Shown here: in pieces, positions 49,501 to 59,334 of the stretch | Layout of the letters: every line of letters starts with the position of its first letter | How positions within the stretch are numbered: position 1 is the stretch's first letter | Assembly (NCBI GenBank): GCA_900708905.1 | Contig: CAADRB010000016.1 | Location: 1,221,953-1,285,952, forward strand | Origin: Hymenolepis diminuta | Taxonomy: Eukaryota > Platyhelminthes > Cestoda > Cyclophyllidea > Hymenolepididae | DNA: 64,000 nt | Direction of reading: 5' to 3' | The notes under the pieces: model-generated | The model's database searches: none | What the model was told of the DNA's origin: nothing | What the model saw: the letters and a program-made list of their open reading frames with translations, nothing else | Position numbers and translations under genes: made by a program

Positions 49501-51382
49501 TGGTAAACAATGAGTCACTCACCTGCGAGCACAGTGTTGATACACTCGTAGAGCAGAGACATCGCAGAGGTGCTATTGGCAAAAGAGAAGAATGGAGTCT
49601 ATTATACAACTAGTATCGGTAAAATGAGCGACTTGGTATACATCTTCTTCATATTTTAATCAGAGGATATCTAATTTATGCAGTCTTCAAAGGTGCAACG
49701 GATAACGAATGTGTCTGCTAAACCAGAATCCAAGGAATCGAAGCCCATCAATGCACATCTAGTGAACAGAATGGTCAACCAAACTAGTTATGTCTAGCTA
49801 CTAGCTATATCTCCCCGATGTGATTGTTGGAAAATGCTAGCGTAAATGAGTCAGCACTCATCTGAAGCAGAGGAGGAGCCCCTTTCTTAGAAAATTAGAG
49901 GTTTAAAATTTAATCAATCTTTGAAATTAGAAAAAAAGACTGACAGTAAAAAAAATCAAAAAGAAGAGAAAAAAGCAACACTAACTTTTAACAGAATATT
50001 GTTCAAGACTAGATATTAAGACGATACATCGTTATATATTCAATTAATAACTTAGGTGATACACATGCATCAGAAAGTTCAACCTGTGAGTTATTTCAAG
50101 GATAAAATAATTATCCAGCTTAAGCAAACAGAAAATGAAAGCTACATAGAAGCAAGTAGATGAAAGAAAAAGGGGCTTAAAAGGTGGAAAAGGTTATACT
50201 GATCTATGCCGTACAATGTGAGTTCAGACATGTGAATAATGGGTAAAATGACCACCTCTAAGTCGTCTCTAAATAAGGAAATTAACAAAACCTTCTCTTC
50301 AGCGAAAACACTCATAGACTGTGAAATATAAACAAAAAATTTAAAAGAATAACGTCAAACTTACTTATGAATAAGATTTGTTAGAGGTTCGATCAATTTC
50401 TTACCCAATCGAGGTTCAAGTGGAGTAAGAGCTCCAAACTATGGAACAAAACAATAAATCTATAACACCGCCCTACCAATTTAATAATCTTGATTAACAC
50501 CCAATTATTGGTCGAAGTCGTCATGAGATTAAAGAATACAGGCGAGAGGGAGAGATAATTTTGTGGATTTTTGCGAGCCAATTCGCATATGACATTCACA
50601 GCAGCAGATTGAACTCCAGGGTCAGGATCCTCTAACTTCTTCCTCAAGCGGGGAAAGGCTGCCCTCAAGGCATCAGGATTTTTTAAGAAAACTTTGTACA
50701 ACAAAAGGATTGCTTTTTTGGCAATATAAGGCTTGGGAGACATGGTCTGAATTGAATGGGTTATTTGAGGAGGATAATCAAATTACTAGAGCTAAAATAT
50801 CATCACATAAATCCTTTGCCAAATCAGTAGTCACAAAACATGATAATCCAGAAAGAGCAACGCTGGTCTCATACAATTTTCCACTATTTAAATCCTAAAA
50901 AATAATTATTAACATCATGAAAAATAAACCCACTTTTCTAATAAGATTAGTTGCAAGCATAAGGACATCTGTTTGTTCACCGAATGATTGTGAAGCAGCC
51001 AAGTAACCGATTCTCTGACAAATAAAGTTAAATTGCAAATGGCATACTTTGTAAGAAAACTTGGAACTGCTCATAACTTCGATAATGTTAAATGCAGCCC
51101 AGGATATGTCATATCCAAGCATTTGAAGCTACAAATAAAGTGAATAAAATGCCTTACGTAAGCCAATTTATTAACAGCATTTGCTTTTGATGATATGTTT
51201 CCTGTTTTAATCTCATTTTTAATTTCGTCAATGCAATCGTTGATGTATTTCGCCTAAATGTGGTAATGAAGGAAGCTTTTACATACCTCATTATTTTTGT
51301 GGGCCCTTATTCCTCTTACTAAGTCAGAAAGATCCTTATCTAAGGCTCTTTCTAAAGTAGTTTTCACAGCAGTAAGTGCCAT
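37578..51382 (-). CDS. AP-3 complex subunit delta (delta-adaptin), 21 exons
   Basis: Large subunit of the AP-3 adaptor, which sorts cargo from endosomes to lysosomes and lysosome-related organelles. Exons on minus, 5' to 3': 51382-51287, 51253-51158, 51128-51048, 51014-50934, 50894-50787, 50746-50477, 50438-50365, 49572-49523, 47747-47719, 47645-47597, 46627-46330, 44970-44740, 44653-44344, 44088-43905, 43771-43401, 43325-43187, 43113-43026, 42161-42029, 41930-41573, 40738-40665, 37688-37578; 1,076 residues with phase kept throughout (human about 1,150). The adaptin trunk is very conserved: DLVRGIRAHK, GYDISWAAFNIIEVM, LEDPDPGVQSAAVNVICELA, STNNWVLIKIIKL, KYLGLLAMGKIL, YAAAWICGE. The hinge has FEGELNPVAPKAQ, GLDLDAWINEP and Lys/Ser-rich stretches. 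The family C-terminal segment is present (SEEDFLKLL; NPVCLLIKLS in 40738-40665), but the beta-sandwich ear expected before it was not found. The intron after 47597 has a GC donor. A short trunk segment near the 29-base exon seems missing, so one more micro-exon may exist. Confidence 0.92.
38407..39737 (-). mobile_element. Degenerate mariner-type DNA transposon with terminal inverted repeats
   Basis: A 1.33-kb element in the last AP-3 delta intron, typical mariner size. The left end (38407-38433) and the reversed right end (39737-39711) match at about 19 of 27 bases, sharing a tgc.taa core and ctgagg. TA dinucleotides border both ends (38405-38406 and 39738-39739), as expected for TA target-site duplication. 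Between them the minus strand carries a broken transposase (separate entry). Its coding direction matches AP-3 delta. The element is old and inactive by its damage. Confidence 0.8.
38530..39650 (-). pseudogene. Mariner transposase relic
   Basis: Protein pieces on the minus strand in family order: a helix-turn-helix part (NLEIARFPKVARLFVCEVRK, 39647-39500), then TPEFVRKVHDMMDEDPGKSM (39420-39350), NCLMCAKRLFSKPKH and FFSDKDNF (39240-39130), and near 38880-38740 pieces equivalent to FQQDSAPSH and WPPNSPDLNPLDYYVW. The first catalytic Asp region (FSD) is kept. The second reads GSAPS instead of DSAPS, and the third reads SPVFN instead of SPDLN, so the DDD triad is lost. Several frameshifts and stops interrupt it. 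It was recognised from remembered mariner-family transposases, not from a database search. Confidence 0.75.
45250..45440 (+). repeat. SINE-like element copy (AP-3 delta intron, antisense)
   Basis: A tRNA-like head (gtaacagttaacgtgctcg), a B-box-like gagttcaatgtccgtcag, then caagtgagcggaatagccaatc, tattaagttctgctagtaaa, gcaacggaatttgagcttc and tttcatgatgttatcc. It lies in the intron 44971-46329, antisense to the gene. Confidence 0.6.
45600..46060. repeat. Two diverged copies of an intronic repeat, family 2
   Basis: Blocks at about 45630-45700 and 45985-46060 share a pattern with 48940-49015 and 49205-49270: a tgcaagcattca-like piece, then ccgcaatt or agcaatct, then a tct(g/a)tcttcttt-like piece and ccttgtttgt. 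The copies are heavily diverged. A 124-residue open frame (45395-45769) runs through the SINE and this repeat and is probably not a gene. Confidence 0.4.
48930..49475. repeat. Diverged tandem pair of intronic repeat, family 2
   Basis: Blocks at 48940-49170 and 49205-49475 align with each other in order: gcattca/gtattgaca, cttctttc, a gttgaag-like piece, gtgtaaa, gcccag followed by ttttatttc, aagtc followed by atc, and atatcgggag/ataccgagag. Both lie in the 47748-49522 intron of AP-3 delta. Confidence 0.5.
49690..49870 (+). repeat. SINE-like element copy (AP-3 delta intron, antisense)
   Basis: A degenerate B-box region (aatcgaagcccatcaatgca), then catctagtgaacagaatggtc, actagttatgtctagctac, and the 3' part gattgttggaaaatgctagc. 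It lies in the intron 49573-50364. It is less well preserved than the copies at 33985 and 45250. Confidence 0.5.
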
Positions 51383-51700
51383 CTGGGTAAATTAAATGTA
51401 CGCCGAGGCTAAAGTGATAAAACGGCAGGCTAACATAGTTAATGTATATATACACTGCCGCACCCATTCGTAAGTAATGAAATTATTTAAGCTGACAATG
51501 CTAAATCTCTCTATAAAATTCAAATTCTTTGTAGTTATACTGTATGTATTATTTATCGCTAACATCCTCCCTTAAATTGAAATATGATTCCGTTTGTATT
51601 ATTGGGCAGCTATATCTAACCATAAGGAGAAATAAAACGAAATTAACCCTATTTCATTTAAAAAATGCCAATCATTTGTAGAATCTATAATAATGTTAAA

Positions 51701-51932
51701 GTCTATCGGGACCACATCGATCGAATAAATGGAATGATTCAAGCCACTCATGTCGCAAGATCAGTTGAAGGTGGCAGGCAAGCTATCCCAATTTATTAAT
51801 TAGCAACTTAGGTTAACATTAAAAAATTTCTTCTTTAGGCATCAGTCATATCTCGTCGGTGTCTTGGTGTAATGACTAACATCTGTTCAGGTATCTATGT
51901 GTAAACACGCAAACACACAGCGGGACCGCTGG
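51701..51932 (-). repeat. Dispersed repeat, inverted partner of 36053-36273
   Basis: Its reverse complement is collinear with 36053-36273 over most of its length (shared blocks given there). It sits 320 bases upstream of the AP-3 delta start codon. Confidence 0.7.
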
Positions 51933-51987
51933 CTATAGCAGAATCCTTTGAAATAAATAGGGCATACACTAAGTTACGTAAGTTAGC

Positions 51988-52265
51988 TGTTATAATCTGC
52001 TCTTCTCTGTAGGATGCCGTAACCGACCTTTAGATTCCCTAAGACATTGCACTAGTTACAAACACGATACAAAACGATCCAAACCACTAGAGGCACGTTT
52101 TCGTCTCGATAGGTCGGTTTATCTTAGCTCCATTTACAACCGTATTGTAAATAACTTCGTTTAAATGAAAGAGAATTAAAAGAAGCAAGAATTAAAAGAT
52201 GGAAAGTGAAGAATTTTGCATATAAGAATAATGTTGGGATAAATATTATTTTCTTATATGTAACA
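51988..52265 (-). mobile_element. Solo LTR of the Ty3/gypsy-like family
   Basis: The reverse complement matches the two LTRs at 58986 and 61348. It starts tgttacatataagaaaataa, includes ttcactttccatcttttaat and cgacctatcgag, and ends gattataaca, giving TGTTA...TAACA termini. It is 278 bases against 322 for the paired LTRs, so it carries internal deletions. No internal element is attached on either side, and I see no target-site duplication. Confidence 0.75.
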
Positions 52266-52554
52266 GGTTCTTACTTTGTGTCTTGCATGTTTGCCATTTA
52301 TGTTATTTACTTTCCTCTCCTCATCTGCTAGTAATGTTAAACCATTGGAAACTGTCTTTTAAATATTGCTCAATAATGAGAGTACATTGTTTTTCTGAAT
52401 AGTACCTCATTTTTAATAATCTCAAATACTAGAAATGTGTATTAAATTAAATTTTCAAGGCCTTTGAGGGAAGTGTTAACAGCACTCGGGAAGATATTCT
52501 AGAGTTGTTCTTTTGAGAAACTCATATCCTACCATCCCCCATGTTTATTGGCAC

Positions 52555-52665
52555 TAACCAAAAGGGATGACCATCCACACCACTGAATGTATGCCGATGA
52601 GCATTAATCTCGTAGCCTGCGGCTGGGCGGATATATAGGTTGACCACTGTACCATTGTTAAATTT
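52555..52665 (-). repeat. SINE-like element copy, minus strand
   Basis: On the minus strand: a tRNA-like head, then gattaatgctcatcgg (compare gttcaatgcccatcg at 18490), then cattcagtggtgtggatggtc (compare catccagtgatgtggatggcc at 13695). It lies between the two solo LTRs. It is the only clear minus-strand copy seen. Confidence 0.5.
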
Positions 52666-52743
52666 TATTTTTATATCGCTTCACTCCAACAATTGTTAGT
52701 TTATTCATCATCATATAAAATAATCTAAATTTCTTAACGTTTA

Positions 52744-53047
52744 CGTTATGATCTACTCTTCTCTGTAGAATTCCGTTACCGACTACTAAATTCCCTAAGA
52801 AATTACACTAATTACAAATACAAAACCTGCAACGCCATAATACAAGACGATCCAAATCACCGTATCAAAATAAGACGCACGTTTTTTGGTATCGATAGGT
52901 CGAATTATATTCTGCGCCATTTACAACCATAATGTAAATAAATTCCTTTGAATAAAATGGTTAAAAGAAGGAGGATTAAAGGGGTGGAAAAAAATCTTGC
53001 ACGTAAGAATTATTTTTGAGAAAAATATTATTTTCTTATGTGCAATA
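52744..53047 (-). mobile_element. Second, more diverged solo LTR
   Basis: The reverse complement is collinear with the first solo LTR: a cttatgtgcaata-like start region, the aataatatttttctc block, the ccttttaat-like pyrimidine block, cgacctatcgat, and an end like gatcataacg. It is clearly more diverged than the copy at 51988, so probably older. Confidence 0.65.
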
Positions 53048-54467
53048 GTTTGAGAACGTTTTACTTCCTTTATTTGCCCTTTGCAACAAAATATAAATTC
53101 CACTGAATTACAATACCTGTGGTTTTTTAAATTTTTGATCACTAAAACGTTGACTTAGTTAGCTAAGTCCGTCGGAACTGATATGAATTTTCAATTCATT
53201 CAAATCTTCACGCCTGATGAACGGATGGAGAGACGAATTTAAGAAATTTGAAGAAAAGATTATTAGCCATCAGATTTAGAAGAAAGAAATTAGTTATTAG
53301 CTAATGTGGAAGAATGCTCTTTCTTCCCATTGTTTTGCACGATTCACATTATAGATGGTTTTGCGTTATCTATTTAATCAGAATTAAGAAGTTTTAAAAC
53401 TTCCTGAATGTTAATATACGTCTTTTTCGCTTACATTTGCAGCCTTTTCATAAATTTTAATGTAAAGTAAGCTTAGATTACCAATAACGGTATTCTGTTG
53501 TAGTTACCTACATTTGGAATTAATCCCTAGAAATATCGTTGTATAACCTTTGAATGTGAATTATTTGAAATCATCTCTGTTCCTCCTGTTTTTGGTTGGA
53601 TTTAATCAGGATTTGGAACAAGTAACGATAACTTGTATCATAGGATTTGGCTTTGTCAGTTGCGTACTTTCATTTCTCTCATAATTCATCAGTCTACTTA
53701 ACAAATAATTTTACTAGGCATTAGGAAACTTGTTTTCTAAAAATTAATTCAGTTTTCATTTTGACTTGAATGTTGTTTCCCTTGATACCCTTACGGACTT
53801 GACTTAACCTGCAAAATGCTAGCATCAGTAATGATCATTCATATTCTTTTAGAGATATTTGTGTATTTTTCTCAAAAAGTTTAACCAAAGAAAGAATTTC
53901 ACGGACACATTTACGAAAATTTTAATTTATATAGTCCTTGAAACAAAAAATTCCATAAAGTGTGAAAGTAGGATTGCCTACAGTGGTCCAACTTAAAGAT
54001 TATACTTAATTTTAAAATGATTTTAAACTTGTTAAAATATTTATTAACTTGAGAAAAAAGTGGCACAAAGACCAAAAAATTTTTCCTATGGATTTTCATT
54101 AGGATCACTTTATATTCGATTTCTCCTATCTGATCCTCATCTATCTGACCTTATCACATTTAGCGAAACATCTCCAATACGATCTTTCATTTATTTGTCC
54201 AGGACAATCACGAAATTATAACGCTGGTCTTTAAATTAATGAGCTTCAAAGAAGTTCTAGTATTCTATCGAACGCACATGTTGGCTTCTAGTTCGGCACA
54301 GCCCTAATTTTCAGAGGATGATTTCTTAATGGTTGGTCATCTAACGAATAATCATGCAATGCCATCTTACCGAATCTTAGTTTAACCTCATTATCTTAAT
54401 CTTGTTTCCGCTTGCTCAGTGCTGACGTTTACTTCCTTTTAATTCGCATTCCCCCTTCCCATTGCTT

Positions 54468-54517
54468 NNNNNNNNNNNNNNNNNNNNNNNNNNNNNNNNN
54501 NNNNNNNNNNNNNNNNN
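54468..54517. other. Assembly gap (50 N)
   Basis: A run of 50 undetermined bases. The round number suggests a placeholder of unknown true length. The sequence across it should not be treated as contiguous. Confidence 0.95.
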
Positions 54518-55288
54518 CACTCATGGTTCTTCTTAACCCTTTGTCATCTCCTCGGTGGAGACCATTCGCTTAGTGAGGTGGTATCTCGCCCAATTTGATC
54601 TAACTCCTACAGTAGCTATACTAACGGCATTAGAGTTACTTTAAGGTCGCTTAAAAATTCCATCAGAAATTCAAGCAATTGAGATCATAGCTGAAGATTT
54701 AATCCACATGTATCCCTCCATGCTCTATGCAAACATTGAGAGAATTAAAACAATAAAAGAAAATAAATATTGATCCTACTAAATTCGGATCATTAAGAGC
54801 CAAATATTGCCATCTGTTTTAAACAACCTTGCATTGCTTCAGGCAAATAATGACTTAAAAATACCCTCAAAACATCAAGTATTAACAGGGAATGGGAAGC
54901 ATTAAATTATTTTTAAAAAGTTAAAAAATTAACAAATGATAATAAACTGAAATTTGCTTTAAATTGCAAAAAGTAAATACTGAAAGGATTTTGATTAAAT
55001 TGCAAAATTCCCGCTCATTTGACCTAATTTAACGATTTAATATTAAATTAGAGAAATCGATACACTGATAAAAGTTGACATTTGTAAGCAAATAAATAAA
55101 CGAACATTTTGTAATAATTAACGCCAAAATAACTCATTCATGCTAAGGTCAGCTAAATTTGGGAAACTATAAACTTGGGAAATTCATAAAAAATTGAAAG
55201 CACACGTGTTGTCCCATGCAACTTCAAATTATCGATCGATAGTGCAATAATTTCCAGCTGAACGTTATTTTGGAAAACTTAAAGTAGA

Positions 55289-56770
55289 ATGACAGATCTT
55301 GAAGGCAACGAAATTGGAAAACTGTTTGTTGGCGGCCTTTCACAAAATACCAACGATATTAGTTTGCGTATCTACTTCTCTCGATACGGTGAAATCGAGG
55401 ATGCATCTGTCATGATTGACAATAGAACAGGAAGATCTAGAGGATTCGGTTATGTCAAATTTCGTGATCAAAAGTCTGTTAATCGGGTTCTTGCAGTTAA
55501 ATCCCATTGGTTGGATGAAAAAGAGATTGATACCCAACAGTGCAATGTCAATATGAAGGGTCGAAATCGTCGAAACTTGAAGATATTCGTTGGTGGAATA
55601 GGTATGGATCAAGATGCTGCATCGATCAAATCCTATTTTGAAAAGTTTGGACGTGTCACAGACGTAAATCTGCTGATAGATCCCGTCAAGCGTAAACATC
55701 GTGGTTTTGCTTTCATCGGTTTTGAAGATGAAAAGACTGTAAATCGTCTTATTAATATGCACTTTCTAACTATTGGAAATAAGAAAGTCGAGATTAAAGC
55801 CATGGAACCTCCAAACTATATCCAAAAAAGTAATCCAAATTCAGAAATATCTAACTCTGAAGTGTACTTATTGAAAGATAGCGGAATTAAGACTGCCACT
55901 CATAGTATTAAGGGAAATAAACCTCAAAACAGACAAGCTATCGTCAAAATAGACGGTGGTCTGCCCACATTTACGCCAATTTCAAAAACATATCCCCCTA
56001 CCAAAACAGATCCGAATATTCAACTCCCTATTCCCGGGAATTTTAATTCCATGCCGTGGATTTATCCTAATGGGTATTTTCCCATCTGTCCACACTATTG
56101 TCCTGGGTGTCATCCATATTCCTATCATGCTTTTCAGCCTAATTTAAATCCGGGATATTTTCCTGGATCCTGCATGGATTTCTGGATTCATGGTGTATGT
56201 TCTGAACAACAGCAAGAGTATATTCCACCACCGTCATTGTCTAAGCACCAGATTGGTCTGTTGGGAGATCCACCCAGTTTGTTTAGTCAAGTGTTCACAG
56301 AATCAAACAGCATCGAGAAACACCAGTCTCCAATTCAAGCTAAGCCGTCTGGTGACAACTATGATCGTGAAGGAATCAAGACTAAAACAGCTGAGCAAAA
56401 CTTTTCCCAAATAATATCTCCAATTCCCGGATACAACTGTATTTCCCAATATCTTCCGCCTTGTCCCTTTCGATATCCATTTCAGGAATGTCCAATGTAT
56501 CCGCAAACCCCTTTTTCCCCTTTTTCACCACCGAATATCTATAATGCCCAAAATCAAGATTTGAACGTTGGAGCTTTTGACTATGAGGTGAGATCTGATC
56601 AAAAAGAGGACTATATCGACCATGAAGCGTTCCTTTCATCGCTAATGAAAGACCACTCAGATTTGAGGTTTACCAATTACTCTGTGAGTGAATCAAAGAC
56701 TAAGACTGAACGTAAGATAATGGCTTCGGGAGATAGAGTTTCTGATATTTTTAAAGATTTTGATCTCTAG
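55289..56770 (+). CDS. Intronless tandem-RRM protein, hnRNP A/B / DAZAP1-Hrp48-like
   Basis: A 493-residue single-exon protein, probably an mRNA-binding regulator. RRM1: RNP2 KLFVGGL at 11-17, RNP1 RGFGYVKF at 51-58. RRM2: RNP2 KIFVGGI at 98-104, RNP1 RGFAFIGF at 138-145, followed by KKVEIKAMEPP. The inter-RRM text (WLDEKEIDTQQCNV) and the post-RRM2 KxVEIKxAEP-type motif are the hnRNP A/B-DAZAP1-Musashi arrangement; I favour DAZAP1/Hrp48-like. The rest is Pro/Tyr/Phe-rich and probably disordered. No intron is needed, unlike every other gene here, so a retrocopy origin is possible, although the frame is intact. The first Met is used because RRM1 begins within ten residues. AATAAA repeats at 56882-56892 fit polyadenylation. 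Musashi-like identity cannot be excluded. Confidence 0.85.
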   Translation: MTDLEGNEIGKLFVGGLSQNTNDISLRIYFSRYGEIEDASVMIDNRTGRSRGFGYVKFRDQKSVNRVLAVKSHWLDEKEIDTQQCNVNMKGRNRRNLKIFVGGIGMDQDAASIKSYFEKFGRVTDVNLLIDPVKRKHRGFAFIGFEDEKTVNRLINMHFLTIGNKKVEIKAMEPPNYIQKSNPNSEISNSEVYLLKDSGIKTATHSIKGNKPQNRQAIVKIDGGLPTFTPISKTYPPTKTDPNIQLPIPGNFNSMPWIYPNGYFPICPHYCPGCHPYSYHAFQPNLNPGYFPGSCMDFWIHGVCSEQQQEYIPPPSLSKHQIGLLGDPPSLFSQVFTESNSIEKHQSPIQAKPSGDNYDREGIKTKTAEQNFSQIISPIPGYNCISQYLPPCPFRYPFQECPMYPQTPFSPFSPPNIYNAQNQDLNVGAFDYEVRSDQKEDYIDHEAFLSSLMKDHSDLRFTNYSVSESKTKTERKIMASGDRVSDIFKDFDL

Positions 56771-56881
56771 AGAAAACTTCCTATTGCTATATTAGTGTCA
56801 TAACCTAAAGAAGATATTCCTCCCATATAATGCCAGAGACTTAGACATATGTTATGAAATTTAATTTATACAAGCACTACG

Positions 56882-56892
56882 AATAAATAAAT
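56882..56892 (+). promoter_or_regulatory. Candidate poly(A) signals of the intronless RRM gene
   Basis: Overlapping AATAAA motifs about 115 bases after the stop codon at 56770. Confidence 0.45.
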
Positions 56893-57084
56893 AAAACAGA
56901 GTATATGTTAAAATAATTACTTCTGGATTATCGGCATATGGGTCGATTGAATGTATTCTAATTATCAGATCAAAGATTTGTCTGATAAAATTTTTCAGGG
57001 TTTTTTCAAATAATCTATATTGACAAGGGACCTTTAAACCTCAAATGCTTCGAAGTTGGGCAATTATCGAGTGTTCGGACTGGG

Positions 57085-57290
57085 AGAGTAATTGTCAATC
57101 TGTACGTTTGAAAGGTAAAAAGTCACAGACTCGATACTCATTGGTGTACATTGAGTAGATGGAACAACCAATCGTACCGATAAATTGTGATAAAGAGACT
57201 TACAAAATACTGTTTCCCTAAAGAAGGTGATCTTAAGAGAAGTTTTGTTTCAACGAGCTTGATGGTTATTAGTGAAGTGTGTAGAGTTTC
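57085..57290 (+). repeat. SINE-like element copy downstream of the RRM gene
   Basis: Decayed head (gtcaatctgtacgtttgaaa), B-box-like agactcgatactcattgg, then tgtacattgagtagatggaac, caatcgtaccgataaattg, and taaagagact. The order matches the other copies. Identity is lower than at 33985 or 45250. Confidence 0.45.
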
Positions 57291-57841
57291 GAAATCTTGA
57301 CCATTATCTGTAAATCTGGGAACAAGAGCTACCTATATGTGATATCTAGACATCTGGATTATGAAAAAAATCCTTTGACTTGATCTCAGTCTCTTGACAC
57401 ATTTGTAAATTGATACGATAAAATATTTTTGATTTAGTCAAGACGATTCCCCCCTGGGATCTCTCCAAATGTACACATATATCTGGTACAGTTATGACTG
57501 GCCTGTGGTTATGACTCAATAATGAGTGTATGAGAAGCTCAGATAGTGTTTGAGGTTAGATATCCTAACCAACCGGAATGCAAATGACTCTGGGTGAAAA
57601 TGCTGCGGTGATTGATTTTCGAAAATAAGGACCCAATCAACTTATTAATACGATTCTCTAAGTTATTATGCCTTTGTACGCCTATAGTTGATGACCATCT
57701 GTTATTATTGAACAATCGGTCAGTGAAAATGTTATGAAGCATGTGAATGTCAATCAACGGCGACCAATCTCGAGTATTAACAAAATCCTAACCTTAGCAA
57801 TTACTCTCAATCAATCTGTTTGACAGCTTATCTGTAGAAAC

Positions 57842-58985
57842 AAAGGCCTTTTCTGCAAAAATTGTGGCTAAAATGTCCCATGGTGTTTTTAACACTTCTG
57901 CAACCAAAAATTTTGTAAATTCTTCAAAAATTTCTATCCAATCTCCTGAAGTGATTTCTACTGCAATTCTAGTTTGGAAGGCCAATGATGATATGAAGTT
58001 GTACCTGCCAGTCAAAGATAGTGTAAAAGTAATGAATCTCTGCACTCTATGGAATCTTCCATGCCTAGAGTCGTCCCAGCACAACTTGTCTCTGAGCCCA
58101 CCGTGCCCAAGCAACAATCAGTCCCGAAATCCTGCGTGTGCTATCATCGGGCAAATCAAATTTGCTGCCTAAACAGGCAGAAAGAAGGTTGCTGTACTTT
58201 CGCCTCCACCAGAACTCCTAAATCATCCACCTAGATCAAGTAGCCAAAATGTCAGTGCAACCACATTCGAGTTAAACCAAAGCTAGTTTTCGATTCTAAA
58301 CAATCGGCACCGGTGGATGACAATTACAAGCAACTCAAGGAAATTGTTCTTACTAAACCGGATTCTCTCGCCAATGGAATAGTGTAAAAAGTGACCGTAC
58401 AAAGTGCCGGCGAGGCTGCACTTCTTTATCATCAAGATCTTATATGCTCTCAAACTAACGTTTCTTGGTCTTACATTGATCTCAGTCTTGCTGAGCCTAT
58501 CCGAAGAATATCCTATCTAATCCTGGCTGATTCGTATTCAAAGTGGCCTGTGGTTATACCCACGAAGTCTGCCACAACTGTTACCATCGTTAAAAGCTAT
58601 TCGTATTTAAAGTTCTCGTGTTACAAGTGGAGGGACAAAGGAAGTGATGATTAATCATGTACAGTTTAGACACTAGACGATGCCTCCTGTTGGTGTCCAA
58701 ATCGGGGTAGCTATCGCAAACATCCCCGTTCTTGGTAGGTAGTCGTATCTTCCTAACCGGAAACGAATCCAACGGAGATCTATCTGGACTCATGTTACCT
58801 CACTCCCCGTGGAATCCCGAACTCTTTGAATTCATAGTAATCATCGGCCAAATTATTACTCTGAGCGCTTCAGTAGACTTCGAAAAAGATCCAAGGTGGA
58901 TCAAACGGTCAAATCTACGGTTAAACAACGTTCTTTGTAAATCGAACAAGATGATCATTTAAATTTAAACATCTCGGAGTGTTAG
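57842..58985 (+). mobile_element. Degenerate Ty3/gypsy fragment upstream of the LTR element
   Basis: Broken retroelement coding pieces in order. At 57864-58172 there is a gag-like stretch that I could not place firmly. At about 58130-58200 a Cys-rich piece (CVCYHRANQICC) may be a decayed zinc knuckle. At about 58255-58380 a piece resembles the start of a reverse transcriptase region. At 58391-58654 is an integrase core fragment (SYIDLSLAEP, ILADSYSKWP, IPTKSATT) of clear gypsy type. Near 58850-58910 a piece resembles the GQAERFV region. Frameshifts and stops separate them, and most of pol is missing. It ends in the same 41 bases that precede the LTR at 61348, as if it were the 3' end of a related element. 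Confidence 0.65.
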
Positions 58986-59307
58986 TGATACATATAAGAA
59001 AATAATATTTATCCCAACATAATTCTTATATTTCATACATACATACATAATTCTTCTTCACTTTCCACCTTTTGATTCTTCCTTCTTTTAATTCCCTTTC
59101 ATTCAAACGAATTTATTTACATTACAGTTGTAAATGGCGCACAATAAAAATCGACCTATCGAGATGAAAACGTGTGTCTTGTGTTGATATAGTGGTTAGA
59201 GTCGTTTTGTATAGTGGTGTTGTCGAGTCGTGTTTGTAACTAGTGCAATGTCCTAGGGAATCTAAGAGTCGGTTTCGGTATCCTACAGAGAAGAGCAAAT
59301 TATTACA
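58986..59307 (+). repeat. Left LTR
   Basis: A 322-base direct repeat of 61348-61669. It contains catacatacatacataattc, a pyrimidine-rich block (cttttgattcttccttcttt), and cgacctatcgagatg. The 41 bases before it (58945-58985) are shared with 61306-61347, which is unusual for a single clean insertion. Confidence 0.85.
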
Positions 59308-59334
59308 GTTTAGCGACACAGTTATCGAAACGAT

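Larger units (their letters stand above)
51383..55288. other. Repeat-rich intergenic region between AP-3 delta and the RRM gene
   Basis: About 3.9 kb upstream of two divergently transcribed genes. It contains the inverted dispersed repeat (51701-51932), two minus-strand solo LTRs, a minus-strand SINE copy between them, and the assembly gap. The parts from 53050 to 54467 and from 54518 to 55288 are AT-rich and show no gene. Confidence 0.5.

Noticed and set aside
59122..59319. Repeated minus-strand frame, also at 61484-61681
   Set aside because: Both copies lie inside the LTRs and owe their similarity to the repeat. No coding signature is visible.
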